Shown: piece after piece, positions 1 through 8,270 of the stretch
How positions within the stretch are numbered: position 1 is the stretch's first letter
Layout: each line of letters begins with the position of its first letter
From: UBA1413 sp037447215
Lineage (GTDB): Bacteria; Bacteroidota; Bacteroidia; Bacteroidales; Prolixibacteraceae
Assembly: GCA_037447215.1 (NCBI GenBank)
Contig: JBBIHB010000007.1
Location: 44,314-108,313, forward strand
Direction of reading: 5' to 3'
Length of the DNA stretch: 64,000 nucleotides
Position numbers and translations under genes: made by a program
Notes under the pieces: generated by a model
Database searches by the model: none
What the model was told of the DNA's origin: nothing
The model's input: only the letters and a program-made list of their open reading frames with translations

Positions 1-1
1 A

Positions 2-1720
2 AACCTGGTAATTGTAGATGTTGACGGGCCGGTGGCCCAGAACGAAATATGCTTCATCGCCCTGAAGGATGAAAGACTGATGGCAGAAGTAATAAAAGTG
101 GTGGGAAAACATGCTTATGTGCAGGTTTTCGAAAGTACCCGGGGGCTAAAACCCGGTTCACTGGTTGAGTTCCAGGGGCATATGCTCGAAGTGACTTTAG
201 GTCCTGGTATCCTGTCGCAAAATTATGACGGACTTCAGAACGACCTTGACAAAATGGAAGGCATATTCCTGAAACGCGGCGAATATACCGATCCGCTCGA
301 CAGGGAAAAGCTTTGGCAGTTTAAGCCCATTGTCAGGCCGGGTGATGTGGTCCAGGCCGGAGACTGGTTGGCCGAAGTGGATGAGAACGATATGCCGCAC
401 AAAATTATGGTACCATTTAAATTGGAAGGACGATTCACCGTGAAAAGCATTGTTGCTGAAGGTGAATATACGGTCGATCATAAAGTTGCCATATTAACCG
501 ATAGCGATGGCAATGATATCGAACTCACCATGGTACAGAAATGGCCGGTTAAAGTTGCCATCAAGACCTATAAGGAAAAACCACGCCCTTTCAAGCTGCT
601 CGAAACCGGGGTCCGTTGTATGGATACACTCAATCCGATTACAGAAGGGGGTACCGGCTTTATTCCTGGTCCCTTCGGAACCGGAAAAACGGTATTGCAG
701 CACGCCATTTCCAAACAGGCCGAAGCAGATATCGTGATTATTGCTGCCTGCGGCGAACGTGCCAATGAGGTGGTTGAAGTATTTACCGAATTTCCCGAAC
801 TCGACGACCCACGGACAGGGAAAAAACTCATCGAAAGAACCATCATTATTGCAAATACTTCGAATATGCCGGTTGCAGCCCGCGAAGCATCGGTTTATAC
901 AGCTATGACCATTGGCGAATATTATCGTGCTATGGGCTTGAAAATTTTGCTGATGGCCGACTCAACCTCACGATGGGCACAGGCGCTGCGCGAAATGTCA
1001 AACAGGTTGGAGGAATTACCAGGCCCCGATGCATTCCCAATGGACCTTTCGGCTGTGATATCCAACTTCTATTCGAGGGCAGGCTTCGTTTATCTTAACA
1101 ACGGCGAAACCGGCTCCATTACCTTCATCGGGACCGTTTCTCCGGCGGGTGGTAACCTGAAGGAGCCCGTTACCGAAAGTACAAGGAAAGCAGCACGGTG
1201 CTTTTATGGTTTGAACCAGGGACGTGCCGACAGCAAAAGATACCCGGCTATTGACCCGATTGACAGTTATTCGAAATACCTCGAATATCCCGAAGTACAG
1301 GAATACCTCGCAAAAAACGTCAGTGATACCTGGTTGGGCGATGTATTGAAGGCCAAAGATATCCTCCTTCGCGGAAAAGAAGCCATGGAGCAGATCAACA
1401 TTCTTGGCGACGATGGTGTACCCATCAGTTTCCATGAACGGTTCTGGAAATCGGAACTGATCGACTTTGTTATCCTGCAGCAGGATGCCTTCGACAAAAT
1501 TGACGCTTCCACCCCTATGAAAAGGCAGCAATATATGCTGGCGAAGGTACTCGATATTGCCGATTCGAACTTCTCATTTAATCACTTCGAAGATGTGATA
1601 GGGTTCTTTAAGCAGGTGATCAACCAATTTAAACAGATGAACTATTCCGAATTTGAATCAAAACAGTTCAAACAGCACGAAGATGAATTGAAGAAATTAG
1701 TGAGCGGGCGTTTAAATTGA
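2..1720 (+). CDS. ntpA: V-type ATP synthase catalytic subunit A (5' truncated by window edge)
   Basis: Catalytic nucleotide-binding subunit of the cytoplasmic V1 head; it hydrolyses or makes ATP in alternation with subunit B. The P-loop GPFGTGKT lies about residue 213 counted from the first internal start, and the A-subunit bulge region and C-terminal helical domain are present. A GTG at 32 could serve as a start, but the reading frame is open back to base 2 and reads NLVIVDVDGPVAQNEI, the conserved start of the N-terminal beta-barrel, so the real start lies upstream of the window. It heads the visible part of an A-B-D-I-K operon; subunit B follows after 44 bp. Subunit E and other stalk genes expected upstream are out of view. 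Family assignment is very secure. Confidence 0.97.
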   Translation, partial: NLVIVDVDGPVAQNEICFIALKDERLMAEVIKVVGKHAYVQVFESTRGLKPGSLVEFQGHMLEVTLGPGILSQNYDGLQNDLDKMEGIFLKRGEYTDPLDREKLWQFKPIVRPGDVVQAGDWLAEVDENDMPHKIMVPFKLEGRFTVKSIVAEGEYTVDHKVAILTDSDGNDIELTMVQKWPVKVAIKTYKEKPRPFKLLETGVRCMDTLNPITEGGTGFIPGPFGTGKTVLQHAISKQAEADIVIIAACGERANEVVEVFTEFPELDDPRTGKKLIERTIIIANTSNMPVAAREASVYTAMTIGEYYRAMGLKILLMADSTSRWAQALREMSNRLEELPGPDAFPMDLSAVISNFYSRAGFVYLNNGETGSITFIGTVSPAGGNLKEPVTESTRKAARCFYGLNQGRADSKRYPAIDPIDSYSKYLEYPEVQEYLAKNVSDTWLGDVLKAKDILLRGKEAMEQINILGDDGVPISFHERFWKSELIDFVILQQDAFDKIDASTPMKRQQYMLAKVLDIADSNFSFNHFEDVIGFFKQVINQFKQMNYSEFESKQFKQHEDELKKLVSGRLN

Positions 1721-1764
1721 ACAGCCAATAATTATTAATAGCATAAAGAAAATAGTAGATATAT

Positions 1765-3084
1765 ATGGAAAGCCAGGCATTTCAGAAAATATATACCAAA
1801 TTGACCAACATTACCAAAGCCACGGTAACCCTGAAGGCTGATGGTGTGGGGTACGACGAGATAGCCACCGTAAACGGCAAGTTGGCACAAGTTGTAAAAA
1901 TCATGGGCCGCGACATCACCCTGCAGGTTTTCGAGGGAACCGAAGGTATCCCTACCAATGCCGAAGTAAGTTTCCTGGGAAGGCCACCGCAGCTGAAAGT
2001 CAGTGATGAACTGGCCGGGCGTTTTTTCAACGCCTATGGCGACCCTATCGATGGTGGTCCCGAAATCAACGGTGAAGTGCGCGACATTGGAAGCCCTTCG
2101 GTCAACCCGGTGAGGCGTAAGCAGCCATCAAACCTGATTGCAACCGGTATTGCAGGCATCGACCTGAACAATTCCCTCGTTTCGGGGCAAAAGATTCCAT
2201 TCTTTGCCGACCCCGACCAGCCATACAACCAGGTAATGGCCATGGTGGCGCTTCGCGCAAAAACCGATAAGATCATTCTTGGCGGGATGGGCCTGACCAA
2301 CGACGATTATCTCTATTTTAAAAACGTATTCGACAATGCTGGAGCTTTGGACCGCATCATCAGTTTTGTAAATACCACCGAAAACCCCCCGGTTGAGAGG
2401 CTCCTCGTACCCGATATGGCCCTTACGGCAGCCGAATATTTTGCTGTGGACAAAAACGAGAGCGTACTGGTACTGCTTACCGATATGACCCTCTTTGCTG
2501 ATGCCTTGAGTATCGTGTCGAACCGTATGGACCAAATCCCATCGAAAGACAGTATGCCGGGATCCCTATACTCTGACCTGGCCCGTATTTACGAAAAGGC
2601 AGTTCAGTTCCCATCGGGAGGGTCTATCACTATCATTGCGGTCACTACCCTGTCGGGAGGCGACATAACCCACGCTATTCCGGATAATACAGGGTACATT
2701 ACCGAAGGACAGTTGTTCCTTCGCCGTGATTCCGAAATCGGGAAGGTAATTGTTGACCCGTTCCGTTCGCTGTCGCGTTTGAAACAGCTCGTGGTTGGCA
2801 AGCAAACCCGTGAAGACCACCCGCAGGTAATGAATTCGGCAATCAGATTATATGCCGATGCTGCCAATGCCCGCACAAAACTAGAAAACGGTTTCGACCT
2901 TACCGATTACGACGAGCGCACCTTGAAATTTGCCCGAGAATATTCTGACCGTCTTCTGGCAATTGATGTTAATGTGGATACCAATACCATGCTCGATATT
3001 TCGTGGGAACTGTTCGGAAAATATTTCAACATAGCCGAAGTGGCCATCAGGGAAAATCTGGTGAAGAAGTATTGGAAAAATTAA
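1765..3084 (+). CDS. ntpB: V-type ATP synthase subunit B
   Basis: Non-catalytic subunit of the V1 hexamer, 439 aa. It shows the beta-barrel N-terminus, the central RecA-like fold without a canonical P-loop (as usual for B subunits), and the segment SGGSITIIAVTTLSGGDITH near residue 285, followed by GQLFLRRDSE. The length is slightly under the 460 aa common in other phyla, as is normal for Bacteroidota. The ATG at 1765 follows subunit A by 44 bp and precedes D by 70 bp, so co-transcription is expected. It forms the A3B3 ring with the preceding gene product. No defects seen. Confidence 0.97.
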   Translation: MESQAFQKIYTKLTNITKATVTLKADGVGYDEIATVNGKLAQVVKIMGRDITLQVFEGTEGIPTNAEVSFLGRPPQLKVSDELAGRFFNAYGDPIDGGPEINGEVRDIGSPSVNPVRRKQPSNLIATGIAGIDLNNSLVSGQKIPFFADPDQPYNQVMAMVALRAKTDKIILGGMGLTNDDYLYFKNVFDNAGALDRIISFVNTTENPPVERLLVPDMALTAAEYFAVDKNESVLVLLTDMTLFADALSIVSNRMDQIPSKDSMPGSLYSDLARIYEKAVQFPSGGSITIIAVTTLSGGDITHAIPDNTGYITEGQLFLRRDSEIGKVIVDPFRSLSRLKQLVVGKQTREDHPQVMNSAIRLYADAANARTKLENGFDLTDYDERTLKFAREYSDRLLAIDVNVDTNTMLDISWELFGKYFNIAEVAIRENLVKKYWKN

Positions 3085-3154
3085 GGATAAAGGATAAACC
3101 CCGATTAAATCGGGAAAAGAATTAAGGGAAAAGAATTCAATAACCTTAAAATAA

Positions 3155-3763
3155 GTGGCAATAAAATTTCAATATAACAAAACGGCATTGCAGGCACTTG
3201 ATAAGCAGTTGAAAGTGCGCGAGCGGGCGTTGCCTACATTGAAGAATAAGGAATCGGCTTTGCGGATGGAGGTGAAAAAGGCTAAGGACAGAGCTACTGA
3301 CCTCGAATTGGAATATAAAAACCGGATCGTGTCGTACGATATGATGGCGAGGCTCTGGAGTGAGTTCAATCACAGCCTGGTTCGCATAAAAGATGTGGAC
3401 CTTTCGAAGAAAAAACTTGCCGGAGTTTTTACCCCTGTACTCGAAAAAATCCACTTCGAAATTAAAACCGACAACCTGTTTAACCAACCGGTATGGTTTG
3501 CCGATGGAATAGCAATTGTGAAAAAAATAGCCGAAATTGCCATCGAACGCGAGGTATTTCTCCGGAAAATGGAACTGCTCGATTTTGCCCGGAAAAAGAC
3601 AACACAAAAGGTAAATCTTTACGAAAAAGTACAGATTCCTGGTTTCCAGGATGCCATACGAAAAATCAAACGGTTCCTCGAAGATGAAGACAACTTGTCG
3701 AAATCGGCGCAGAAAATTGTAAAAGACAGGCAACAAAAACAAAAACAGGAGGCTGAGGTATGA
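3155..3763 (+). CDS. ntpD: V-type ATP synthase subunit D (central stalk)
   Basis: Central rotor stalk subunit, 202 aa, predicted to be two long antiparallel helices running up the A3B3 cavity. The start is GTG at 3155, giving MAIKFQYNKTALQALDKQ, which matches the start expected for the family in this phylum; no ATG lies close enough. The protein is rich in Lys, Glu and Leu with heptad-like spacing. Its stop overlaps the ATG of subunit I (ATGA), which implies translational coupling. Subunit F, usually next to D in Firmicutes and Archaea, is absent here, as is typical for the shortened Bacteroidota operon. Confidence 0.93.
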   Translation: MAIKFQYNKTALQALDKQLKVRERALPTLKNKESALRMEVKKAKDRATDLELEYKNRIVSYDMMARLWSEFNHSLVRIKDVDLSKKKLAGVFTPVLEKIHFEIKTDNLFNQPVWFADGIAIVKKIAEIAIEREVFLRKMELLDFARKKTTQKVNLYEKVQIPGFQDAIRKIKRFLEDEDNLSKSAQKIVKDRQQKQKQEAEV

Positions 3764-5592
3764 TTGTACCCATGTATAAATATACTTTTCTTGTGTATCA
3801 TGCCGTTTATAAGGATTTTCTGAAAGAAATCCGGAAAATCGGTGTGGTTCATATCAATGAAAAAGTCAAAGAGCCCACTCCTGAGATGCAGGAACTATTC
3901 AGGCATATTGCAGAAGTGGACAGGGCCATTAAAAAACTGGAATGGCTGACACCCGAAGAAACCCCTTCAAATCTCGATTTTAACCGTGGCGAGCAGGTTT
4001 TTCAGAGGATTAAAGATATTGAAAAAGAGATCGAACACAACCACCATCAGATAGTACACCTCGAAAAGGAGCAAAAACAGATGCTACCATGGGGTGATTT
4101 TGACTGGGAACAGTTGCGGCAGCTTGAGGAGAAGGGTATTCACATCCGGTTCATGACCTGCCACGTGAAGAAGTATGATACCGAATGGGAGAACCAGTTC
4201 TACATCCGGAAAATAACTGATCTGGACGGTTACCGCTATTTCGTGAAGCTGGAGAAGTCGGAAACCGGCAGCAACGGATTTTCCGAGATCTCGGGTGCCG
4301 ATGAGCTGATATTACCAAAAAGGTCCCTGGGGGAAATCCGGGATGAAATCAGCAGGATTCAAAAAGCTTCGGAGTCGTTGAATCATGAGTTGCACCAGAT
4401 CGCCTGGCACAGCAAGCCTTTGCTCCTGCAATATTTCGATGAGGTACAGCAGGAGCTGGCCCAGAAGAATGCGCTGCTGCAGACCACAAATGCAGTCGAG
4501 GGGAAGATAAGGATGCTCGAGGGTTGGGTTCCTGAAACCAGGAAAGATGAACTGAATGCCTATCTCGATGATCACCGGATTCTCTACACGGCAGAGCGGC
4601 CGCAGGAGGAGGACAAGGTTCCCATTCTGCTGAAAAACAATCGTTTTGCAAAGTTGTATGAGGTGATCGGCAGGCTATATGACCTTCCAAACCACCGGGA
4701 ACTCGACCTGGTGCCGTTTTTCGCCCCCTTTTACATGATGTTTTTCGGGTTTTCGCTGGGCGATGCCGGATATGGCTTGTTTATCGTATTGCTGGCGACC
4801 CTTTTTAAACGGAAAAAACCGGATATGGCCCCCATTCTGAGCTTAGCCCAGTGGTTGGGTTTATCCACAGTGATTTTCGGAATCCTGACAGGAACCTTTT
4901 TTGGCATTGATTTAATAAAAGCAGAGGTTCCCTGGTTACAGGGTATTAAAAAATTCATGATCAGTACCGATCAACTATTCAATTTAGCCATAATACTGGG
5001 TGTGATCCAGATTCTTTTCGGGATGGGGCTTAAGGTGGTTAATATCAGTATATCCAGGGGGTTTTGGTATTCACTTTCGACCATTGGCTGGCTGGTGCTT
5101 ATCATCGGACTGGGGTCGGTATTCGGTCTGAAATCGGCGGGTATGGTATCCGAAGCTGCTGCCGGAATCCTTCAATATGGGGTGCTTGCCGTGGCCGGTA
5201 TCCTGATATTGCTCATGAATCACCCTAAAAGGAACATCCTTATCAACTTCGGGGCCGGATTATGGGACGTTTATGGTATGGCAACAGGCCTACTGGGTGA
5301 TATCCTTTCCTACATCCGTCTGTTTGCCCTTGGGGTATCGAGTGCGATCCTGGGACAGGTTTTCAACAGCATGGCTATGAACATGAAGCCCGACAACGTC
5401 ATTCTGGGGCCGCTGGTGATGATTCTTATATTGCTTTTCGGACACGGAATCACCATATTTATGTCGGGATTGGGTGCATTTGTACACCCCATCCGTCTGA
5501 CCTTTGTCGAATTTTACAAGAATGCCGGGTTTACAGGCGGGGGCAGGGCTTATCATCCATTTGCGGAGCCGGCTTCAAAAGTATCGGAATAA
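3760..5592 (+). CDS. ntpI: V-type ATP synthase subunit I (stator, V0 a-subunit)
   Basis: Membrane stator subunit, 610 aa. The N-terminal third is soluble and coiled (residues about 80-220). The C-terminal half carries about seven membrane segments, starting near residue 325 (PFFAPFYMMFFGFSLGDAGY) and including the conserved arginine helix with SYIRLFALG near residue 520. It forms the ion half-channels against the K ring and links V0 to V1 through peripheral stalks. ATG at 3760 overlaps the stop of subunit D; a second in-frame ATG at 3772 is possible. The K gene follows after 35 bp. Confidence 0.95.
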   Translation: MIVPMYKYTFLVYHAVYKDFLKEIRKIGVVHINEKVKEPTPEMQELFRHIAEVDRAIKKLEWLTPEETPSNLDFNRGEQVFQRIKDIEKEIEHNHHQIVHLEKEQKQMLPWGDFDWEQLRQLEEKGIHIRFMTCHVKKYDTEWENQFYIRKITDLDGYRYFVKLEKSETGSNGFSEISGADELILPKRSLGEIRDEISRIQKASESLNHELHQIAWHSKPLLLQYFDEVQQELAQKNALLQTTNAVEGKIRMLEGWVPETRKDELNAYLDDHRILYTAERPQEEDKVPILLKNNRFAKLYEVIGRLYDLPNHRELDLVPFFAPFYMMFFGFSLGDAGYGLFIVLLATLFKRKKPDMAPILSLAQWLGLSTVIFGILTGTFFGIDLIKAEVPWLQGIKKFMISTDQLFNLAIILGVIQILFGMGLKVVNISISRGFWYSLSTIGWLVLIIGLGSVFGLKSAGMVSEAAAGILQYGVLAVAGILILLMNHPKRNILINFGAGLWDVYGMATGLLGDILSYIRLFALGVSSAILGQVFNSMAMNMKPDNVILGPLVMILILLFGHGITIFMSGLGAFVHPIRLTFVEFYKNAGFTGGGRAYHPFAEPASKVSE

Positions 5593-5627
5593 AGAATATC
5601 AGTAATAACGTTTAAAATAAATCAAGA

Positions 5628-6083
5628 ATGGAACCTATTGTTTTTGCTTACATTGGAATTGGATTAATGGTCGGCCTTGCAGGGGTTGGCAGCGCGTTTG
5701 GTACTACCATTGCCGGTAATGCGGCAGTCGGCGCTATGAAGAAGAACAGCGAAGCGTTTGGTAGTTTTATCATGTTGACTGCGCTTCCGGGCAGCCAGGG
5801 TTTGTACGGTTTTGCCGGGTACTTCCTTCTGAACGGAATGGGCCTGCTGGATGCAGGTATCAACTGGGGTGCAGCTGCTGCGGTATTTGGTGCCGGTTTA
5901 ACCCTTGGACTGGTGGGTCTGCTTTCAGCCATCCGTCAGGGACAGGTTTGTGCAAATGGTATTGCTGCCATTGGCTCCGGCCATGACGTGGCAGGAAAAA
6001 CGCTGATTCTGGCTGTATTCCCCGAGCTGTATGCCATTATTGCCCTGGCTGCGACATTCCTTATTGGAAATGCAGTCGGCTAA
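5628..6083 (+). CDS. ntpK: V-type ATP synthase subunit K (proteolipid, two-hairpin)
   Basis: Rotor-ring proteolipid, 151 aa, with four membrane helices as two tandem hairpins. The second hairpin carries the ion-binding glutamate in FPELYAII (E133). Compared from memory with the Enterococcus hirae Na+ ligands (L61, T64, Q65, Q110, E139), this protein has L53, S56, Q57, Q104 and E133, so all positions are kept except a conservative Thr-to-Ser change. That suggests Na+ rather than H+ coupling, which is an inference. It is the last gene of the operon and is followed by a strong terminator. Confidence 0.95.
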   Translation: MEPIVFAYIGIGLMVGLAGVGSAFGTTIAGNAAVGAMKKNSEAFGSFIMLTALPGSQGLYGFAGYFLLNGMGLLDAGINWGAAAAVFGAGLTLGLVGLLSAIRQGQVCANGIAAIGSGHDVAGKTLILAVFPELYAIIALAATFLIGNAVG

Positions 6084-6135
6084 TCAATAAATTAAAAATT
6101 CTTTGTTCATAGGATAACCTTCATTATGGTTATTG

Positions 6136-6173
6136 ACCCGGATCGAATCCTTGCGATTTAATCCGGGTTTTTT
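6136..6173 (+). terminator. Intrinsic terminator of the V-ATPase operon
   Basis: An 8-bp GC-rich stem (ACCCGGAT at 6136-6143 and ATCCGGGT at 6161-6168) is followed at once by a run of T. It lies 53 bp after the stop of the proteolipid gene, as expected for the end of the operon. Confidence 0.85.
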
Positions 6174-6193
6174 ATCCATTCCACGCTTGTTGG

Positions 6194-6285
6194 GAGGCAA
6201 TCGTTTTATTCCAACGCTGCCTCGCGATTGCCTCGCGGGGCATTTGAATTAAGTTATTCCTGCCCGAATGAATTCGTTCAGGCGT
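6194..6285. repeat. Cluster of short palindromes between the V-ATPase operon and the sensor remnant
   Basis: The 245-bp gap after the terminator has no gene but shows structure. GAGGCAATCG (6194-6203) is repeated inverted as CGATTGCCTC (6235-6244), and TGCCTCGCG occurs twice in tandem (from 6229 and 6240). A near-palindrome of about 22 bp centred on GAATTC follows at about 6263-6285. These look like repetitive extragenic palindromes. The short frame 6284-6505 across this end is not coding. Confidence 0.45.
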
Positions 6286-6419
6286 GCATCCCGGTTTGTG
6301 TTTTGCTAAACATTGTGATTTCCTATGGAATACAGGTTCGGCTAAAAAAAAAATCTGTATGGTTATGAAAACAAACCGTTTCCCGATTATCTTTATACCA
6401 GACCAAACTTATACCAGAT

Positions 6420-6787
6420 ATGAAATTTCACCTGAAATGGCTGCTCATACTGGTCCCGGCTCTTTTGCAGACGACCGGGTTGAATGCAGCTTCCGGAAAT
6501 CCTGATTATTTTATTAAATACTACACTACTTCAGACGGCCTTCCCCACAATAATGTAACCTCCATTGCGCAGGATCAGACAGGATTCCTCTGGATTTCAA
6601 CCTAGGATGGATTAAGCCGGTTCGATGGATATGAATTTAAGAACTATTATTACCGGCCTGGAGATACCACGTCAATACCTTACTTTACCGCGAGCAAGGT
6701 TCTGATTGATAAATACAGCTCGGTATGGGTGGCAGGTTACCCCTATGCAGTTGCCAAGTATAATCCATCCGCCGATAATTTCAGATA
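6420..6787 (+). pseudogene. N-terminal remnant of a regulator-propeller (hybrid two-component) sensor
   Basis: A signal peptide (residues 1-23, ending LNAASG) leads into FIKYYTTSDGLPHNNVTSIA and a two-component regulator propeller blade, the periplasmic sensor start of Bacteroidota hybrid two-component systems. After 61 codons there is a TAG at 6603-6605 where the blade motif expects Trp (FLWIST-stop-DGLSRFDGYEF). The frame then stays open to the edge of the IS256-family element at 6788, which removes the rest of the propeller, the kinase and the AraC output domains. It is therefore a dead gene with two independent lesions. Such sensors normally control polysaccharide utilisation loci; no such locus adjoins it. 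Confidence 0.8.
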
Positions 6788-6898
6788 GTGTTTCAAAAAG
6801 TGTGTCTGACCGCCGTTGACTTTTGAAAAAAAGTCTTCCCGGATTAGTTTTGCAAAGTGTGATTCAAACAAAATGTAAAACTTAAAACCCAGGAAGAC

Positions 6899-8098
6899 AT
6901 GGATTTTACAAAGGAACAACTTTCAAAAATATTTGTCAAGCATTTGGACAGAGAAAAAGGCTTGCAGGATTTGATGGAGTTGATGATTGAGAGCATGATG
7001 CGGGCAGAGCGCCACGAGTTTCTGGCTAACCAACCCGGTAACAAAGAGAATGGTTACCGTCAGGGCAAGCGTTATGGGCAGGGCCGCGTATTGGAGTTTC
7101 GCATACCAAGAGACCGTTACGGCAACTTCCACCCCACCATTCTGGCCATTTTGAAGGATCAGGAGGTTGAATGCGAGCAACTTGCCAGTAGTCTGTATTG
7201 CAAGGGGCTTACCCAGTCCAAGGTGGGTGAAGTATTTGGGGAGGTTTATGGAACCCGGTACAGTAAGGCCAGCATTAGCCGGATGATCGGGTATTTGCGT
7301 ACAGATGTGGAGCGGTGGCTCAGCCGTAGCCTGGAAGCTTATTACCCGATCGTGTTTGTTGATGCCATACATATCAAGGTTCATCGAAAACGGAGTGTTG
7401 AGTCAGAAGCTTTTTATGTGGTTATGGCAGTGAAGGAAGATAAGACCAGAGAGGTCCTGGGCATTTTCAACCGGCCCTCTGAGAGTGCCACAGGGTGGAA
7501 CCAGATGTTTCATGCTTTACGGGAAAGAGGGTTAAAAAGCATCGGGCTGATGGTGGCAGACGGGTTAAGATCGCTGGAAGATGCCCTGGGAGAGGCCTTC
7601 CCCGGAACAGCTCTTCAAAAGTGCGTTACCCATTTGAAACGCAACATGTTCAGCAAAGTGCGGCATGGCGACAAAGGAGAACTGGCCAATGACCTCAGAA
7701 GGGTTTTCCGCACCGGTGATTCATCTTATACTTTGGAACAAGGCTGGGATGCCTGGCAGTCTCTGTGTGGCAAATGGGGAAAGCATTACAGAAGCATCGG
7801 TAAGATGGCAACAGATCCGGTCTACCGGCACTATTTTACCTACCTGAATTACGCCCCGCGAATCCAGTCGATGATTTACACGACCAACTGGATTGAGCGG
7901 CTGAACCGTGATTTTCGGCGGGTATTGCGGATGCGTGGTGCGATGCCCGACGAAGAATCTGTCATTGTTCTGATGGCTAAAACGGCCATTGATAAAGCAT
8001 CGTATTACAGGGCTTTACCTGTAATTGATAATGATGAAAAACTGTTTCCAATAGAGAAGAACTACTTTCTTGATCTGATAAACAAAGTAACTGAATAG
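6899..8098 (+). CDS. IS256-family (mutator-type) transposase
   Basis: 399 aa, the usual length for the family. DDE residues are visible: Asp in IVFVDAIHIKV (about residue 152), Asp in LMVADGLRS (about 219) and Glu in TNWIERLNRDFRR (about 328). The family feature HLKRNMF follows the second Asp. The ATG at 6899 lies 111 bp inside the left end. The last twelve codons form one arm of a very long inverted repeat with the sequence after the gene. The frame is full length and probably active. Confidence 0.95.
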   Translation: MDFTKEQLSKIFVKHLDREKGLQDLMELMIESMMRAERHEFLANQPGNKENGYRQGKRYGQGRVLEFRIPRDRYGNFHPTILAILKDQEVECEQLASSLYCKGLTQSKVGEVFGEVYGTRYSKASISRMIGYLRTDVERWLSRSLEAYYPIVFVDAIHIKVHRKRSVESEAFYVVMAVKEDKTREVLGIFNRPSESATGWNQMFHALRERGLKSIGLMVADGLRSLEDALGEAFPGTALQKCVTHLKRNMFSKVRHGDKGELANDLRRVFRTGDSSYTLEQGWDAWQSLCGKWGKHYRSIGKMATDPVYRHYFTYLNYAPRIQSMIYTTNWIERLNRDFRRVLRMRGAMPDEESVIVLMAKTAIDKASYYRALPVIDNDEKLFPIEKNYFLDLINKVTE

Positions 8099-8193
8099 CT
8101 GGCTCATGTCAAGGCTATACAAGTCCCTCCCTTCGGTCGGGAGCCTTGACATAACCCAGCTATTCAAAAAAAGATGTTTAACAGATCAAGAAA
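8066..8193. repeat. Long imperfect hairpin at the 3' end of the transposase gene
   Basis: The end of the transposase gene from 8066 is repeated inverted in the non-coding tail. TTTCTTGATCTG pairs with CAGATCAAGAAA (ending 8193), GTTTA pairs with TAAAC, TGAATAGCTGG (8092-8102) with CCAGCTATTCA (8156-8166), and ATGTCAAGGCT (8106-8116) with AGCCTTGACAT (8142-8152). The apex is a small stem CCCTCCC/TCGGG around TTCG. The whole structure is about 128 nt and would terminate or block transcription in both directions. Confidence 0.8.
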
Positions 8194-8270
8194 GCCAAAA
8201 AATAAAGTAGCTTAGCGAAGCAAAACTAAAATGGTGAAACCGGTGTCACGAGACACACAAAATGAAACAC

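Larger units (their letters stand above)
6788..8270 (+). mobile_element. IS256-family insertion sequence, about 1.48 kb
   Basis: The left end GTGTTTCAAAAAGTGTGTCT (6788-6807) matches, inverted, the right end AGACACACAAAATGAAACAC (8251-8270) except for the central A/T block. It encloses one intact transposase gene. The flanking bases (left ...TTCAGATA, right TACCAAAC...) show no 8-9 bp target duplication, and the flanks are parts of two unrelated genes. That points to an IS-mediated deletion or recombination rather than a simple insertion. The transposase frame looks intact. Confidence 0.85.

Noticed and set aside
1016..1531. Long minus-strand frame (171 aa) inside the V-ATPase A gene
   Set aside because: It is antisense to a well-conserved coding region and has no family resemblance.
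3146..3742. 198-aa minus-strand frame opposite subunit D
   Set aside because: Shadow of the Lys/Glu-rich subunit D gene; Phe-rich composition is the mirror of those codons.
6284..6505. Open frame across the start of the sensor remnant
   Set aside because: Overlaps the real signal peptide in another phase and crosses palindromic non-coding DNA.
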